Source: an uncultured Prevotellaceae bacterium
Lineage (GTDB): Bacteria; Bacteroidota; Bacteroidia; Bacteroidales; Bacteroidaceae
Length of the DNA stretch: 5,228 nucleotides
Direction: 5' to 3'
NCBI GenBank assembly: GCA_947176655.1
Contig: CAMWRK010000165.1
Location: 1 to 5,228 of the forward strand
Below, piece by piece: positions 1 to 5,228 of this stretch; the first letter of the stretch is position 1, and each line of letters opens with the position of its first letter. Below the pieces are notes generated by a model. The model saw only the letters and a list, made by a program, of their open reading frames with translations. It did not search any database and was not told the origin of the DNA. Made by a program: the position numbers and the translations under genes.

Positions 1-271
1 CCCAACCAGCTCCTGCGAAGCCAAACAGGTTCTGATGGAAATATCCAATCCTGTTCGTATTGGACTTGTCTATCTGACGGAAACACTCATCCTCTATTGT
101 TTGACTTAGCGTCTTCCCGTATACCTTTGAGTCAAACGTCAGCTTGATTGGGTCTACAATATTTTCATTAAACTGTGACAGCGTAATCTCGCGCCGATAA
201 GACTCTACCGTCCTTCTGACATGCTCGTATATATCTTCATCCGAGATGAATCCAAGATTATATTGATGCAT
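1..271 (-). CDS. Type II restriction endonuclease, Eco47II-like family (N-terminal part, runs off window)
   Basis: The frame reads from an ATG at 271 to the window edge without a stop, giving 90 residues. It starts MHQYNLGFISDEDIYEHV, followed by DPIKLTFDSKVYGKT at residues 40-54 and DKSNTNRIGYFHQNLF at 68-83. From memory, this pattern (DPIKLTFD, then DKSNxNxIGYFHQN) is typical of the Eco47II family of type II endonucleases, whose founding member cuts GGNCC. That family is about 200-240 residues, so over half of the gene lies to the left of the window. An in-frame ATG at 289 would add six residues; I prefer 271 because family members usually begin just before the YNLGFISDED segment. The gene starts 137 bp after asnS, same strand, with a GC-rich hairpin between. 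Its codons look more AT-rich than those of asnS, which fits acquired DNA. The enzyme should cut unmethylated foreign DNA in the cytoplasm and needs a matching methyltransferase, which is not seen here. The recognition site cannot be read from this fragment. Confidence 0.75.
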   Translation of the reverse strand, partial: MHQYNLGFISDEDIYEHVRRTVESYRREITLSQFNENIVDPIKLTFDSKVYGKTLSQTIEDECFRQIDKSNTNRIGYFHQNLFGFAGAGW

Positions 272-350
272 ATTCCTAAGACTAAACATGACAAGACTCT
301 GAATAGATTTCGCCAACAAACAATGGGAGATGTTCTTTTACCATACAGTT

Positions 351-396
351 CCACTTTGGTGCGCCGACCCCATAAGGCGGCGGCGCGCCCAAGTGG
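351..396 (-). terminator. GC-rich hairpin after asnS, possible terminator without U-tract
   Basis: CCACTT at 351-356 pairs with AAGTGG at 391-396. After one mismatch a further 9 bp follow (one G-U), including GCGCCG against CGGCGC. The loop is about 14 nt. It starts 12 bp beyond the asnS stop codon, on the expected side, so it could end the asnS transcript or protect its 3' end. No T-run follows on the minus strand, so a classical intrinsic terminator is not supported. The rest of the 272-408 gap holds no gene or clear promoter that I can see. Confidence 0.45.
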
Positions 397-408
397 TGTG
401 TGTATTCC

Positions 409-1830
409 CTAAAACTCCGCGTTCTTGGGGGTACGCGGGAACGGAATGACATCGCGGATGTTCTGCATGCCCGTAACAAAAAGTATCAGACGCTCGAAGC
501 CGAGGCCGAAGCCGGCATGGGGGCAGGAGCCGTACTTGCGGGTGTCCAGATACCAGGTCATGTCCTTCATGGGAATGTTACGTGCCTCTATCTCGGCAAC
601 GAGTTTGTCATAGCTCTCCTCGCGCACGCTGCCGCCGATAATCTCACCTATAGAGGGGAAGAGGACATCGGTTCCCTGCACGGTCTCTTCCATCTCTACT
701 CCGTCAAGAACTGGTTTCTCCGCATCTATCTTCATGTAGAAAGCCTTTATCTTCTTGGGATAGTTTGTCATGATGACTGGTTTGCGGAAATATTCCTCCA
801 CGAGATAACGCTCGTGCTCGCTGGCGAGGTCGTCACCCCAGTTGCAGGGGAACTCGAACTTGCGCCCATCGCGCACGGCCTGCTGCAATATCTTTATGCC
901 TTCGGTATAAGGCAGACGCACGAAACTATCACTAAGAATGCCTTGCAGACGCTCGATAAGCCCCTTGTCCACCATCTTATTGAGAAACTCCAGGTCGTCC
1001 TTACATTTCTCCAAAGCCCAGCGGACACAGTACTTGATGAAATCTTCCTCCAGATCCATAAGCTCGTCCAGTTCCATGAAGGCTACTTCGGGCTCTATCA
1101 TCCAAAATTCGGCCAAGTGGCGCGGTGTATTGGAATTCTCTGCACGAAAGGTAGGACCAAAGGTGTAGATGGCTCCGAGAGCCGTGGCACCAAGTTCGCC
1201 TTCCAGTTGGCCGCTTACGGTGAGGGATGTCTGTTTGCCGAAGAAGTCGTCATCGTAGATGATGCTTCCGTTCTCGTCCTTCTTCAGGTCGTAGAGGTTC
1301 TTGGTAGTCACCTGGAACATCTGACCCGCACCCTCGCAGTCGCTGGCGGTAATAAGGGGCGTGTGGAAGTAGAAATAGCCATGCTCGTGGAAATACGTGT
1401 GAATGGCCATGGCCATGTTGTGACGTATACGCAGTATTGCACCGAAAGTATTGGTACGCGGACGCAGGTGAGCCACTGTGCGCAGATACTCCCACGACGC
1501 GCCCTTCTTCTGCAGAGGGTAGGTATTGTCGGCAGGACCGAGAATCTCAATCTCGCGCGCCTGAATCTCGCTGGCCTGACCTGCCGCCGGACTTTCTACC
1601 AGAATGCCGGAGACACTGATGCAGGCACCGGTGGTAATCAGTTTGACAGTATCTTCAGAGAAGTCGGCATCGTTGCCTACAATCTGAATATTCCTGATGG
1701 TAGAGCCATCGTTAAGGGCAATGAAGAATATGCCCTTGCTGCCGCGCTTGGAGCGCACCCAACCCTTGACGGTGATGTCTGAGCCGTAGGTCGTAAGGCC
1801 AAGGGCATCAATTACTTTTGTTCTTTTCAT
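409..1830 (-). CDS. asnS: Asparaginyl-tRNA synthetase (AsnRS)
   Basis: The enzyme charges tRNA-Asn with asparagine using ATP, in the cytoplasm. The 473-residue product has an N-terminal OB-fold anticodon-binding domain (about residues 17-100, with VKGWVRSKRGSKGIFFIALNDGS at its start given here only as positions 21-43). A class IIb catalytic core follows. Motif 2 is at 226-248 (FRAENSNTPRHLAEF, with Arg229, Glu231, His238 and Glu241), and motif 3 at 440-448 (GFGLGFERL). The C-terminus VIPFPRTP is typical of AsnRS and AspRS; the loop after motif 2 and the overall length (family about 465) favour AsnRS. The frame stays open upstream to a TTG at 1857, but that codon lies inside the end of the pseudouridine synthase gene. 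The ATG at 1830 gives the usual AsnRS N-terminus MKRTKVIDAL and a 19-bp gap from the upstream stop. No Shine-Dalgarno is seen, as is usual in Bacteroidetes. Translation is probably from the upstream operon transcript. Confidence 0.95.
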   Translation of the reverse strand: MKRTKVIDALGLTTYGSDITVKGWVRSKRGSKGIFFIALNDGSTIRNIQIVGNDADFSEDTVKLITTGACISVSGILVESPAAGQASEIQAREIEILGPADNTYPLQKKGASWEYLRTVAHLRPRTNTFGAILRIRHNMAMAIHTYFHEHGYFYFHTPLITASDCEGAGQMFQVTTKNLYDLKKDENGSIIYDDDFFGKQTSLTVSGQLEGELGATALGAIYTFGPTFRAENSNTPRHLAEFWMIEPEVAFMELDELMDLEEDFIKYCVRWALEKCKDDLEFLNKMVDKGLIERLQGILSDSFVRLPYTEGIKILQQAVRDGRKFEFPCNWGDDLASEHERYLVEEYFRKPVIMTNYPKKIKAFYMKIDAEKPVLDGVEMEETVQGTDVLFPSIGEIIGGSVREESYDKLVAEIEARNIPMKDMTWYLDTRKYGSCPHAGFGLGFERLILFVTGMQNIRDVIPFPRTPKNAEF

Positions 1831-1849
1831 ACTTGATAGCAAACTAAGA

Positions 1850-3079
1850 TTATTCAAAAGCTCCCATCTTGAGCATATTTACCTCGTCCTGAGTGAGGAA
1901 CCGCCAGTCACCACGCTTCACGTTCTTCTTGGTAAGACCTGCGAAATATACGCGATCCAGTTTGGTGACCTTATATCCGAGATGTTCGAATATGCGGCGC
2001 ACAATGCGGTTGCGTCCGCTGTGAATCTCTATGCCCACCTGCTTCTTGTCGATGTCGGAGGCATAGTCTATGGCATCAGCATGAATCTCGCCGTCCTCCA
2101 GCATTATGCCTTCAGCAATCTGGCGCATGTCGGCAGCCGTGACATTCTTGTCACAATAGACGTGGTATATCTTCTTCTTCAAATACTGCGGATGAGTGAG
2201 CTTGGTGGCCAGGTCTCCGTCGTTAGTAAGCAGAAGCACACCGGTAGTGTTGCGATCCAAGCGGCCAACGGGATATATGCGTTCGCGGCAGGCGTTCTTT
2301 ACCAGTTCCATGACCGTCTTGCGGTTCTGCGGGTCGTCGCTGGTGGTAACACAGTCCTTTGGCTTGTTGAGCAGGACATAGACTTTCTTCTCCATGTTGA
2401 CAGTCTGGTCGTGGAACATGACCTCGTCACTGCGTTTGACCTTAGTACCCAGTTCAGTCACCACTACGCCGTTCACCCTGACTACGCCCGCTTGTATGAA
2501 AGTGTCGGCCTCGCGACGGCTGCATACGCCGGCATTGGCCAGATAGCGGTTCAGGCGTACAGGCTCATCCGGATCATAGTGTTTCTCCTTGTACTCTATC
2601 TGCTTCTTCATGCTGTACTTGGCATGAGGATTATAGCCCTGGGTACGCGGTCTGTATCCGCCCTCGCGTCTGTCCCCGTAACTGCCGCCTTCGCGGTTGT
2701 ACGGACGCTTCTGATAACCGCCATCGCGGTTATAGGAATGGTTCTGATAACTACCCTCGCGATTGAATGAACGGTTATACCGTTCTCCTTCGCTGGCAGG
2801 CACATTCCCACGATAGCCGTTTTCCCGTCTCTGATAACCGCCTTCACGATTATAGCTTCCGTTGCGGCGATAGCCACCGTTTCCGTTATCCCTCTGGTAT
2901 CCACCCTCGCGATAGTTGGCACCGCCATCACGGCGGAAGCCCCCGTTAGAGTGAAATTCTCTCCTTTCCCTTTGATAACCGCTGCCTGTGCGGTTGAATG
3001 CCGGACGCTGGCGACGCTCTCCGTCTCCATTGCCCTCGCTGGCAAACTGCTTGCGCCAGCTCTCGTCGTCTGTTGTCAT
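1850..3079 (-). CDS. rluB: RluB/RsuA-family 23S rRNA pseudouridine synthase with RGG-like N-terminal extension
   Basis: The product (409 residues) should isomerise a uridine in rRNA to pseudouridine during ribosome assembly. Residues 1-170 are low-complexity, rich in Arg, Gly, Tyr, Asn and Gln, with repeats of the type YNREGGYQR. An S4 RNA-binding domain follows at about 173-220 (VRLNRYLANAGVCSRREAD). The catalytic domain runs from about 232 (YVLLNKPKDCVTT), with GRLDRNTTGVLLLTNDGDL at 272-290 holding the catalytic Asp275 and the NRIVRR motif at 357-362. This architecture is the RsuA/RluB/RluE/RluF group; RluB (E. coli target U2605) is the best guess, but the exact target cannot be read from sequence. 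The core of about 240 residues matches the family; the tail is extra. The ATG at 3079 is the only good start and has an A-rich leader. The gene lies 97 bp after purB and 19 bp before asnS. The tail is likely disordered and may bind RNA. Confidence 0.9.
   Translation of the reverse strand: MTTDDESWRKQFASEGNGDGERRQRPAFNRTGSGYQRERREFHSNGGFRRDGGANYREGGYQRDNGNGGYRRNGSYNREGGYQRRENGYRGNVPASEGERYNRSFNREGSYQNHSYNRDGGYQKRPYNREGGSYGDRREGGYRPRTQGYNPHAKYSMKKQIEYKEKHYDPDEPVRLNRYLANAGVCSRREADTFIQAGVVRVNGVVVTELGTKVKRSDEVMFHDQTVNMEKKVYVLLNKPKDCVTTSDDPQNRKTVMELVKNACRERIYPVGRLDRNTTGVLLLTNDGDLATKLTHPQYLKKKIYHVYCDKNVTAADMRQIAEGIMLEDGEIHADAIDYASDIDKKQVGIEIHSGRNRIVRRIFEHLGYKVTKLDRVYFAGLTKKNVKRGDWRFLTQDEVNMLKMGAFE
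2648..2944 (-). repeat. Degenerate Arg/Gly/Tyr repeats in the N-terminal tail of the pseudouridine synthase
   Basis: This stretch encodes about residues 46-144 with repeated units such as NYREGGYQR, YNREGGYQR, FNREGSYQN, YNRDGGYQK and YNREGGSYG. At DNA level the units share a core resembling CGCGANGGNGGNTATCAG, but many third positions differ (TAT/TAC, CGT/CGC, GGC/GGT). The repeats are therefore maintained as protein and are not a fresh tandem duplication. The composition resembles RGG boxes of RNA-binding proteins. Confidence 0.8.
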
Positions 3080-3107
3080 TTTAGCTTTGTTTGTTGTGTT
3101 TTTCTTA

Positions 3108-3166
3108 TGTCGGCGTATCCTTGTCTACGCCTAACCTTATATTTATATATAATATAACCGCCGACA
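3108..3166 (-). promoter_or_regulatory. Competing inverted repeats in the purB to rluB-like gap
   Basis: TGTCGGCG at 3108-3115 is fully complementary to CGCCGACA at 3159-3166, an 8-bp stem with a 43-nt interior. Inside it, TTATATT at 3137-3143 pairs with AATATAA at 3151-3157 over a 7-nt loop. A different hairpin, GGCGTA at 3112-3117 with TACGCC at 3126-3131 over an 8-nt loop, uses the same bases 3112-3115 and so excludes the long stem. No T-run follows on the minus strand, so this is not an obvious terminator. It could be an mRNA processing or 5'-UTR control element before the pseudouridine synthase start at 3079. No TAnnTTTG promoter box was seen in the gap. Function is inferred only. Confidence 0.35.
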
Positions 3167-3176
3167 CCTGCGACAA

Positions 3177-4520
3177 TCAAATGCCGGTATACGTATGAGG
3201 AGTCACCTGTCTCAGTTCTGCCTTGACAGCCTCGCTGACATCAAGTCCTTCGATAAAATCCTTTATTGTTGCCTCGTTGATGCCCGCCCCGGTACGTGTC
3301 AGGGCTTTCAGTGCCTCGTAGGGGTGCGGATATGCCTCGCGACGCAGTATGGTCTGTATGGCCTCGGCACACACGGCCCAGCACCCGTCAAGGTCGCGGT
3401 TGATGGCGGCCTGGTTGAGGACAAGCTTGCCCAAGCCCTTCAACGTGCTCTGCACACTAATGAGCATGTGCCCCATAGGTACACCCACGTTACGCAGGAC
3501 TGTAGAGTCCGTAAGGTCGCGTTGCAGTCGGCTGACAGGCAGTTTCTGAGCCAGGTGTGCCAGTATGGCATTGGCAACACCGAGATTGCCCTCGGAGTTT
3601 TCGAAGTCTATCGGGTTGACCTTGTGAGGCATGGCACTTGAACCCACCTCTCCGGCCTTGACCTTCTGACGGAAATACTCCATAGAAACATACTGCCAGA
3701 AATCGCGGTCCGAATCAATGATTATAGTATTGATACGCTTCATGGCATCGAACACACCGGCAAGACAATCGTAGTTGGAAATCTGCGTTGTCCATTCCTC
3801 ACGCTCCAATCCCAGCTTCTCGCTGACGAAACGGTTGCCGAAAGCACGCCAGTCATACTGAGGATATGCCACATTGTGGGCATTGTAGTTGCCTGTGGCA
3901 CCACCGAACTTGGCGGTCAGGGGCTGAGCCTTCAAAGCCTCCAGCTGGCGTTCCAGACGGTAGACGAATACCATTATCTCCTTACCCATACGCGTAGGCG
4001 ACGCAGGCTGGCCGTGTGTCTTCGCCAGCATGGGCACATCCTTCCATTCCTCGGCGTATGCGCGCAACTGGGCTATGAGCTGTTCCAATTGCGGATAGTA
4101 CACGTCATGCAAGGCCTCCTTTATGCTGAGTGGCACGCTCGTATTGTTTATGTCCTGACTGGTAAGGCCAAAATGTATAAACTCCTTGTAGGCATCAAGG
4201 CCGCCGATTTTGTCAAACTCCTCCTTGATGAAGTATTCCACGGCCTTGACATCATGATTTGTGATACTCTCTATGTCCTTGACACGCTGTGCGTCAGCCT
4301 CAGTAAAGTTGCGGTAGATATTGCGCAGAGAGTCTGCCGAGGTCGGGAAGTCCGCCAACTGAGGCAGCGGCAGTTCACACAAGGCGATAAAATACTCGAT
4401 CTCTACACGTACACGATACTTTATTAACGCATACTCCGAAAAATAGCCTGCCAAAGGCTCGGTCTTGCCACGATAGCGTCCGTCTATCGGACTGATGGCT
4501 GATAAAAGACTTAGTTCCAT
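3177..4520 (-). CDS. purB: Adenylosuccinate lyase
   Basis: The enzyme works twice in purine synthesis, releasing fumarate from SAICAR to give AICAR and from adenylosuccinate to give AMP. The 447-residue product fits the E. coli-type PurB length (about 456). The fumarase/aspartase superfamily signature is present as SSAMPHKVNPIDFENSEGN at 294-312, the mobile catalytic loop with its serine. THGQPASPT at 168-176 holds the conserved His169, the likely general acid, and TSQDINNTS at 120-128 is the first conserved region. The N-terminus LSAISPIDGRY is typical of PurB, which excludes fumarase and argininosuccinate lyase. The ATG at 4520 has the leader ATAAGACAA and lies 25 nt after a U-tailed hairpin that follows the tRNA-Val gene. 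No separate TAnnTTTG promoter was found between tRNA and purB, so expression may depend on readthrough of that hairpin. The pseudouridine synthase gene follows after 97 bp on the same strand. Confidence 0.96.
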   Translation of the reverse strand: MELSLLSAISPIDGRYRGKTEPLAGYFSEYALIKYRVRVEIEYFIALCELPLPQLADFPTSADSLRNIYRNFTEADAQRVKDIESITNHDVKAVEYFIKEEFDKIGGLDAYKEFIHFGLTSQDINNTSVPLSIKEALHDVYYPQLEQLIAQLRAYAEEWKDVPMLAKTHGQPASPTRMGKEIMVFVYRLERQLEALKAQPLTAKFGGATGNYNAHNVAYPQYDWRAFGNRFVSEKLGLEREEWTTQISNYDCLAGVFDAMKRINTIIIDSDRDFWQYVSMEYFRQKVKAGEVGSSAMPHKVNPIDFENSEGNLGVANAILAHLAQKLPVSRLQRDLTDSTVLRNVGVPMGHMLISVQSTLKGLGKLVLNQAAINRDLDGCWAVCAEAIQTILRREAYPHPYEALKALTRTGAGINEATIKDFIEGLDVSEAVKAELRQVTPHTYTGI

Positions 4521-4545
4521 TTGTCTTATATGTATTATAAAGAAA

Positions 4546-4585
4546 AAGAAACCGACACGCTCCGAAGAGATGCTGTCGGTTTCTT
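4546..4585 (-). terminator. Intrinsic terminator or attenuator between tRNA-Val and purB
   Basis: A perfect 12-bp stem, AAGAAACCGACA at 4546-4557 with TGTCGGTTTCTT at 4574-4585, encloses a smaller CTC/GAG stem capped by a TTCG tetraloop (minus-strand reading). On the minus strand it runs straight into TTTTTCTTTATAATA, a good U-tract. It lies 13 bp after the tRNA 3' end and 25 bp before the purB ATG. It should end or attenuate transcription from the tRNA promoter. Confidence 0.8.
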
Positions 4586-4598
4586 ATCACCACTTCTG

Positions 4599-4673
4599 TG
4601 GGCAATGACGGATTCGAACCGCCGACCCTCTGCTTGTAAGGCAGATGCTCTGAACCAGCTGCGCTAATTGCCC
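4599..4673 (-). tRNA. tRNA-Val (anticodon UAC)
   Basis: The minus strand folds into a full 75-nt cloverleaf. The acceptor arm is GGGCAAT with ATTGCCC, followed by discriminator A at 4599. The anticodon stem TCTGC/GCAGA holds loop CTTACAA, giving anticodon UAC, which reads GUA/GUG valine codons. The T-arm is GGCGG-TTCGAAT-CCGTC and the variable loop GGGTC. The D-stem is GCGC against GAGC with one G-A mismatch. CCA is not encoded (CAG follows the discriminator), so it must be added enzymatically. A promoter lies just upstream at 4697-4728 and a terminator hairpin just downstream. Confidence 0.97.
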
Positions 4674-4696
4674 ATGCTTTCCTTAGAATTGCGATG

Positions 4697-4728
4697 CAAA
4701 GGTACGACATTTCCCCGAAACGGACAAA
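4697..4728 (-). promoter_or_regulatory. Bacteroidetes-type (sigma-ABfr) promoter for tRNA-Val
   Basis: On the minus strand, TTTG at 4725-4728 (-33 element) and TACCTTTG at 4697-4704 (-7 element, consensus TAnnTTTG, followed by C) are 20 nt apart, as in the Bacteroides housekeeping promoter. Transcription would start near 4690, giving a short leader of about 15 nt before the tRNA at 4673. The orientation and position fit the tRNA exactly. Confidence 0.85.
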
Positions 4729-4788
4729 TTTTATCCGGATTATTTTTCCTCTTGCCTAAGCATGTCTCGCGCAGAACACTACCATACA

Positions 4789-4854
4789 GCAGAGAATGCA
4801 GCAGGACATTCCGGATAGTCAAAGCTATCCGGAATGTCCTGCTGCATTCTCTGC
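4789..4854 (-). repeat. Perfect 30-bp inverted repeat with 6-nt loop
   Basis: Bases 4789-4818 (starting GCAGAGAATGCAGCAGG) are the exact reverse complement of 4825-4854; the loop is TCAAAG at 4819-4824 (plus strand). The repeat begins 3 bp after the stop codon of the gene at 4858-5163, so it probably serves as that gene's transcription end or 3' stabiliser. It has no T-run on the minus strand. It may instead be a dispersed palindromic repeat. Apart from this repeat and the tRNA promoter, the 4674-4857 gap holds nothing I can identify. Confidence 0.85.
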
Positions 4855-4857
4855 CAC

Positions 4858-5163
4858 TCATTTCAGCCACATCAGATTCGTCGTCGTTGGCTTTTGCCCG
4901 TTCCCGAAAGCAACACCTACGGCGCGTGCAGCGGCTATGCGGTCACTTTCCAATCTGACCTTGTCATTGTACTTCTGGCGCATTTCAAAATCTATGTCGC
5001 TTCTGACCTGTGCCTTGACCTCCTGCATGAGTTTTTGCGCATCTGCATAACAGGCCGCTTCGGGGTCTATCCAGGACAAGAGGAAACACGCCTCGCTTGC
5101 TGCCTTACCGTTTTGACCGGACATCCACAGTGCCTTGGCACGATTCAAGAGAAACAGATTCAC
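4858..5163 (-). CDS. C-terminal part of an uncharacterised Bacteroidetes protein
   Basis: The frame gives 101 residues if it starts at the GTG at 5163, or about 88 if it starts at the internal ATG (residue 14). The sequence is charged and largely helical in appearance: NRAKALW near the start, DPEAACYADAQKLMQEVKA in the middle, and DFEMRQKYNDKVRLE before the end GNGQKPTTTNLMWLK. I recall similar C-termini (FEM...LE...R, then GV-A-GN-Q-PTT-N) on longer Bacteroidetes proteins of unknown function, so this looks like the tail of a larger protein. No signal peptide, membrane segment or catalytic motif is visible. The same frame continues upstream as INNQNLNR, then a TAA at 5188, then more coding-like sequence to the window edge. 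No ATG start exists upstream of the GTG. Either this is a fragment of a gene broken by a nonsense change, or a separate small gene. It has no obvious link with the tRNA and purB cluster downstream. Confidence 0.55.
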   Translation of the reverse strand: MNLFLLNRAKALWMSGQNGKAASEACFLLSWIDPEAACYADAQKLMQEVKAQVRSDIDFEMRQKYNDKVRLESDRIAAARAVGVAFGNGQKPTTTNLMWLK

Positions 5164-5187
5164 GCGGTTCAGGTTCTGGTTATTTAT

Positions 5188-5228
5188 TTACCAACCGTAT
5201 TCAGAGGCAGCCTTACCACCCGTGTAAC
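5188..5228 (-). pseudogene. Upstream in-frame coding remnant ending at TAA
   Basis: Minus-strand codons here read YTGGKAASEYGW followed by TAA at 5188-5190. They are in the same frame as the downstream gene at 4858-5163, with only eight codons between this stop and its GTG. This may be the real C-terminus of an upstream gene, or the same gene interrupted by a nonsense codon. Only 13 codons are visible, so the call is tentative. Confidence 0.35.

Noticed and set aside
1154..1158. GGNCC sites in the window (for example GGACC here), as a clue to the restriction specificity
   Set aside because: A few sites in 5 kb say nothing about avoidance, and the fragment lacks the region needed to infer specificity.
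400..1782. 460-codon open frame on the plus strand opposite asnS
   Set aside because: It mirrors the asnS codons and shows no recognisable family features; AsnRS motifs on the minus strand explain the region.
1813..1820. TACTTTTG on the plus strand, matching the Bacteroidetes -7 element
   Set aside because: It lies antisense at the start of asnS with no plus-strand gene downstream; chance match.
1982..2770. 262-codon plus-strand frame opposite the pseudouridine synthase gene
   Set aside because: It is antisense to a clear S4 plus pseudouridine synthase gene and has no start signal or domain.
2648..2944. Periodic repeats that could suggest a CRISPR or tandem array
   Set aside because: Units are degenerate, in frame and protein coding, with no constant repeat and unique spacers.
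4732..4739. TATCCGGA, also present in the arms of the 30-bp inverted repeat
   Set aside because: One copy lies near the tRNA promoter, but the other two are the same palindrome arms, so only one independent recurrence exists.
4664..4958. Overlapping small frames on both strands across the tRNA promoter and inverted repeat
   Set aside because: They run through the tRNA promoter and both arms of the palindrome, so their similarity to each other comes from the inverted repeat.

Overview
The window looks like chromosomal DNA from a Bacteroidales bacterium (Bacteroides/Prevotella-like). This rests on three things: a textbook Bacteroidetes promoter (TTTG, 20-nt spacer, TAccTTTG) in front of a tRNA gene, A-rich leaders without Shine-Dalgarno sequences, and the flavour of the proteins. 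All supported genes lie on the minus strand, so the window reads from right to left.

Right edge (5228 to about 4675): the C-terminal part of an uncharacterised Bacteroidetes protein (4858-5163). Its reading frame continues upstream to the window edge but is broken by a TAA at 5188-5190, so it may be a decaying or split gene. Three bases after its stop begins a perfect 30-bp inverted repeat with a 6-nt loop (4789-4854). Next come the tRNA promoter (4697-4728) and tRNA-Val(UAC) (4599-4673).

Centre (4598 to 409): a U-tailed, UUCG-capped terminator-like hairpin (4546-4585) lies only 25 nt before purB (adenylosuccinate lyase). purB is followed by a 97-bp gap holding competing inverted repeats. 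Then come an RluB-family 23S rRNA pseudouridine synthase with a long Arg/Gly/Tyr-rich N-terminal extension and asnS (asparaginyl-tRNA synthetase), separated by only 19 bp. The order tRNA-Val, purB, rluB-like, asnS is a translation and purine-supply cluster that is probably at least partly co-transcribed.

Left edge (408 to 1): a GC-rich hairpin (351-396) follows the asnS stop. It is followed by the start of a gene whose first 90 residues resemble the Eco47II-type family of type II restriction endonucleases. The gene runs off the window. A partner DNA methyltransferase is expected but not visible. This is the accessory end of the window: a probable restriction-modification system next to a housekeeping operon.

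I did not find a clearly new system. The items most worth checking are the restriction gene and what lies beyond it, the interrupted gene at the right edge, the long perfect hairpin, and the RGG-like tail on the pseudouridine synthase.
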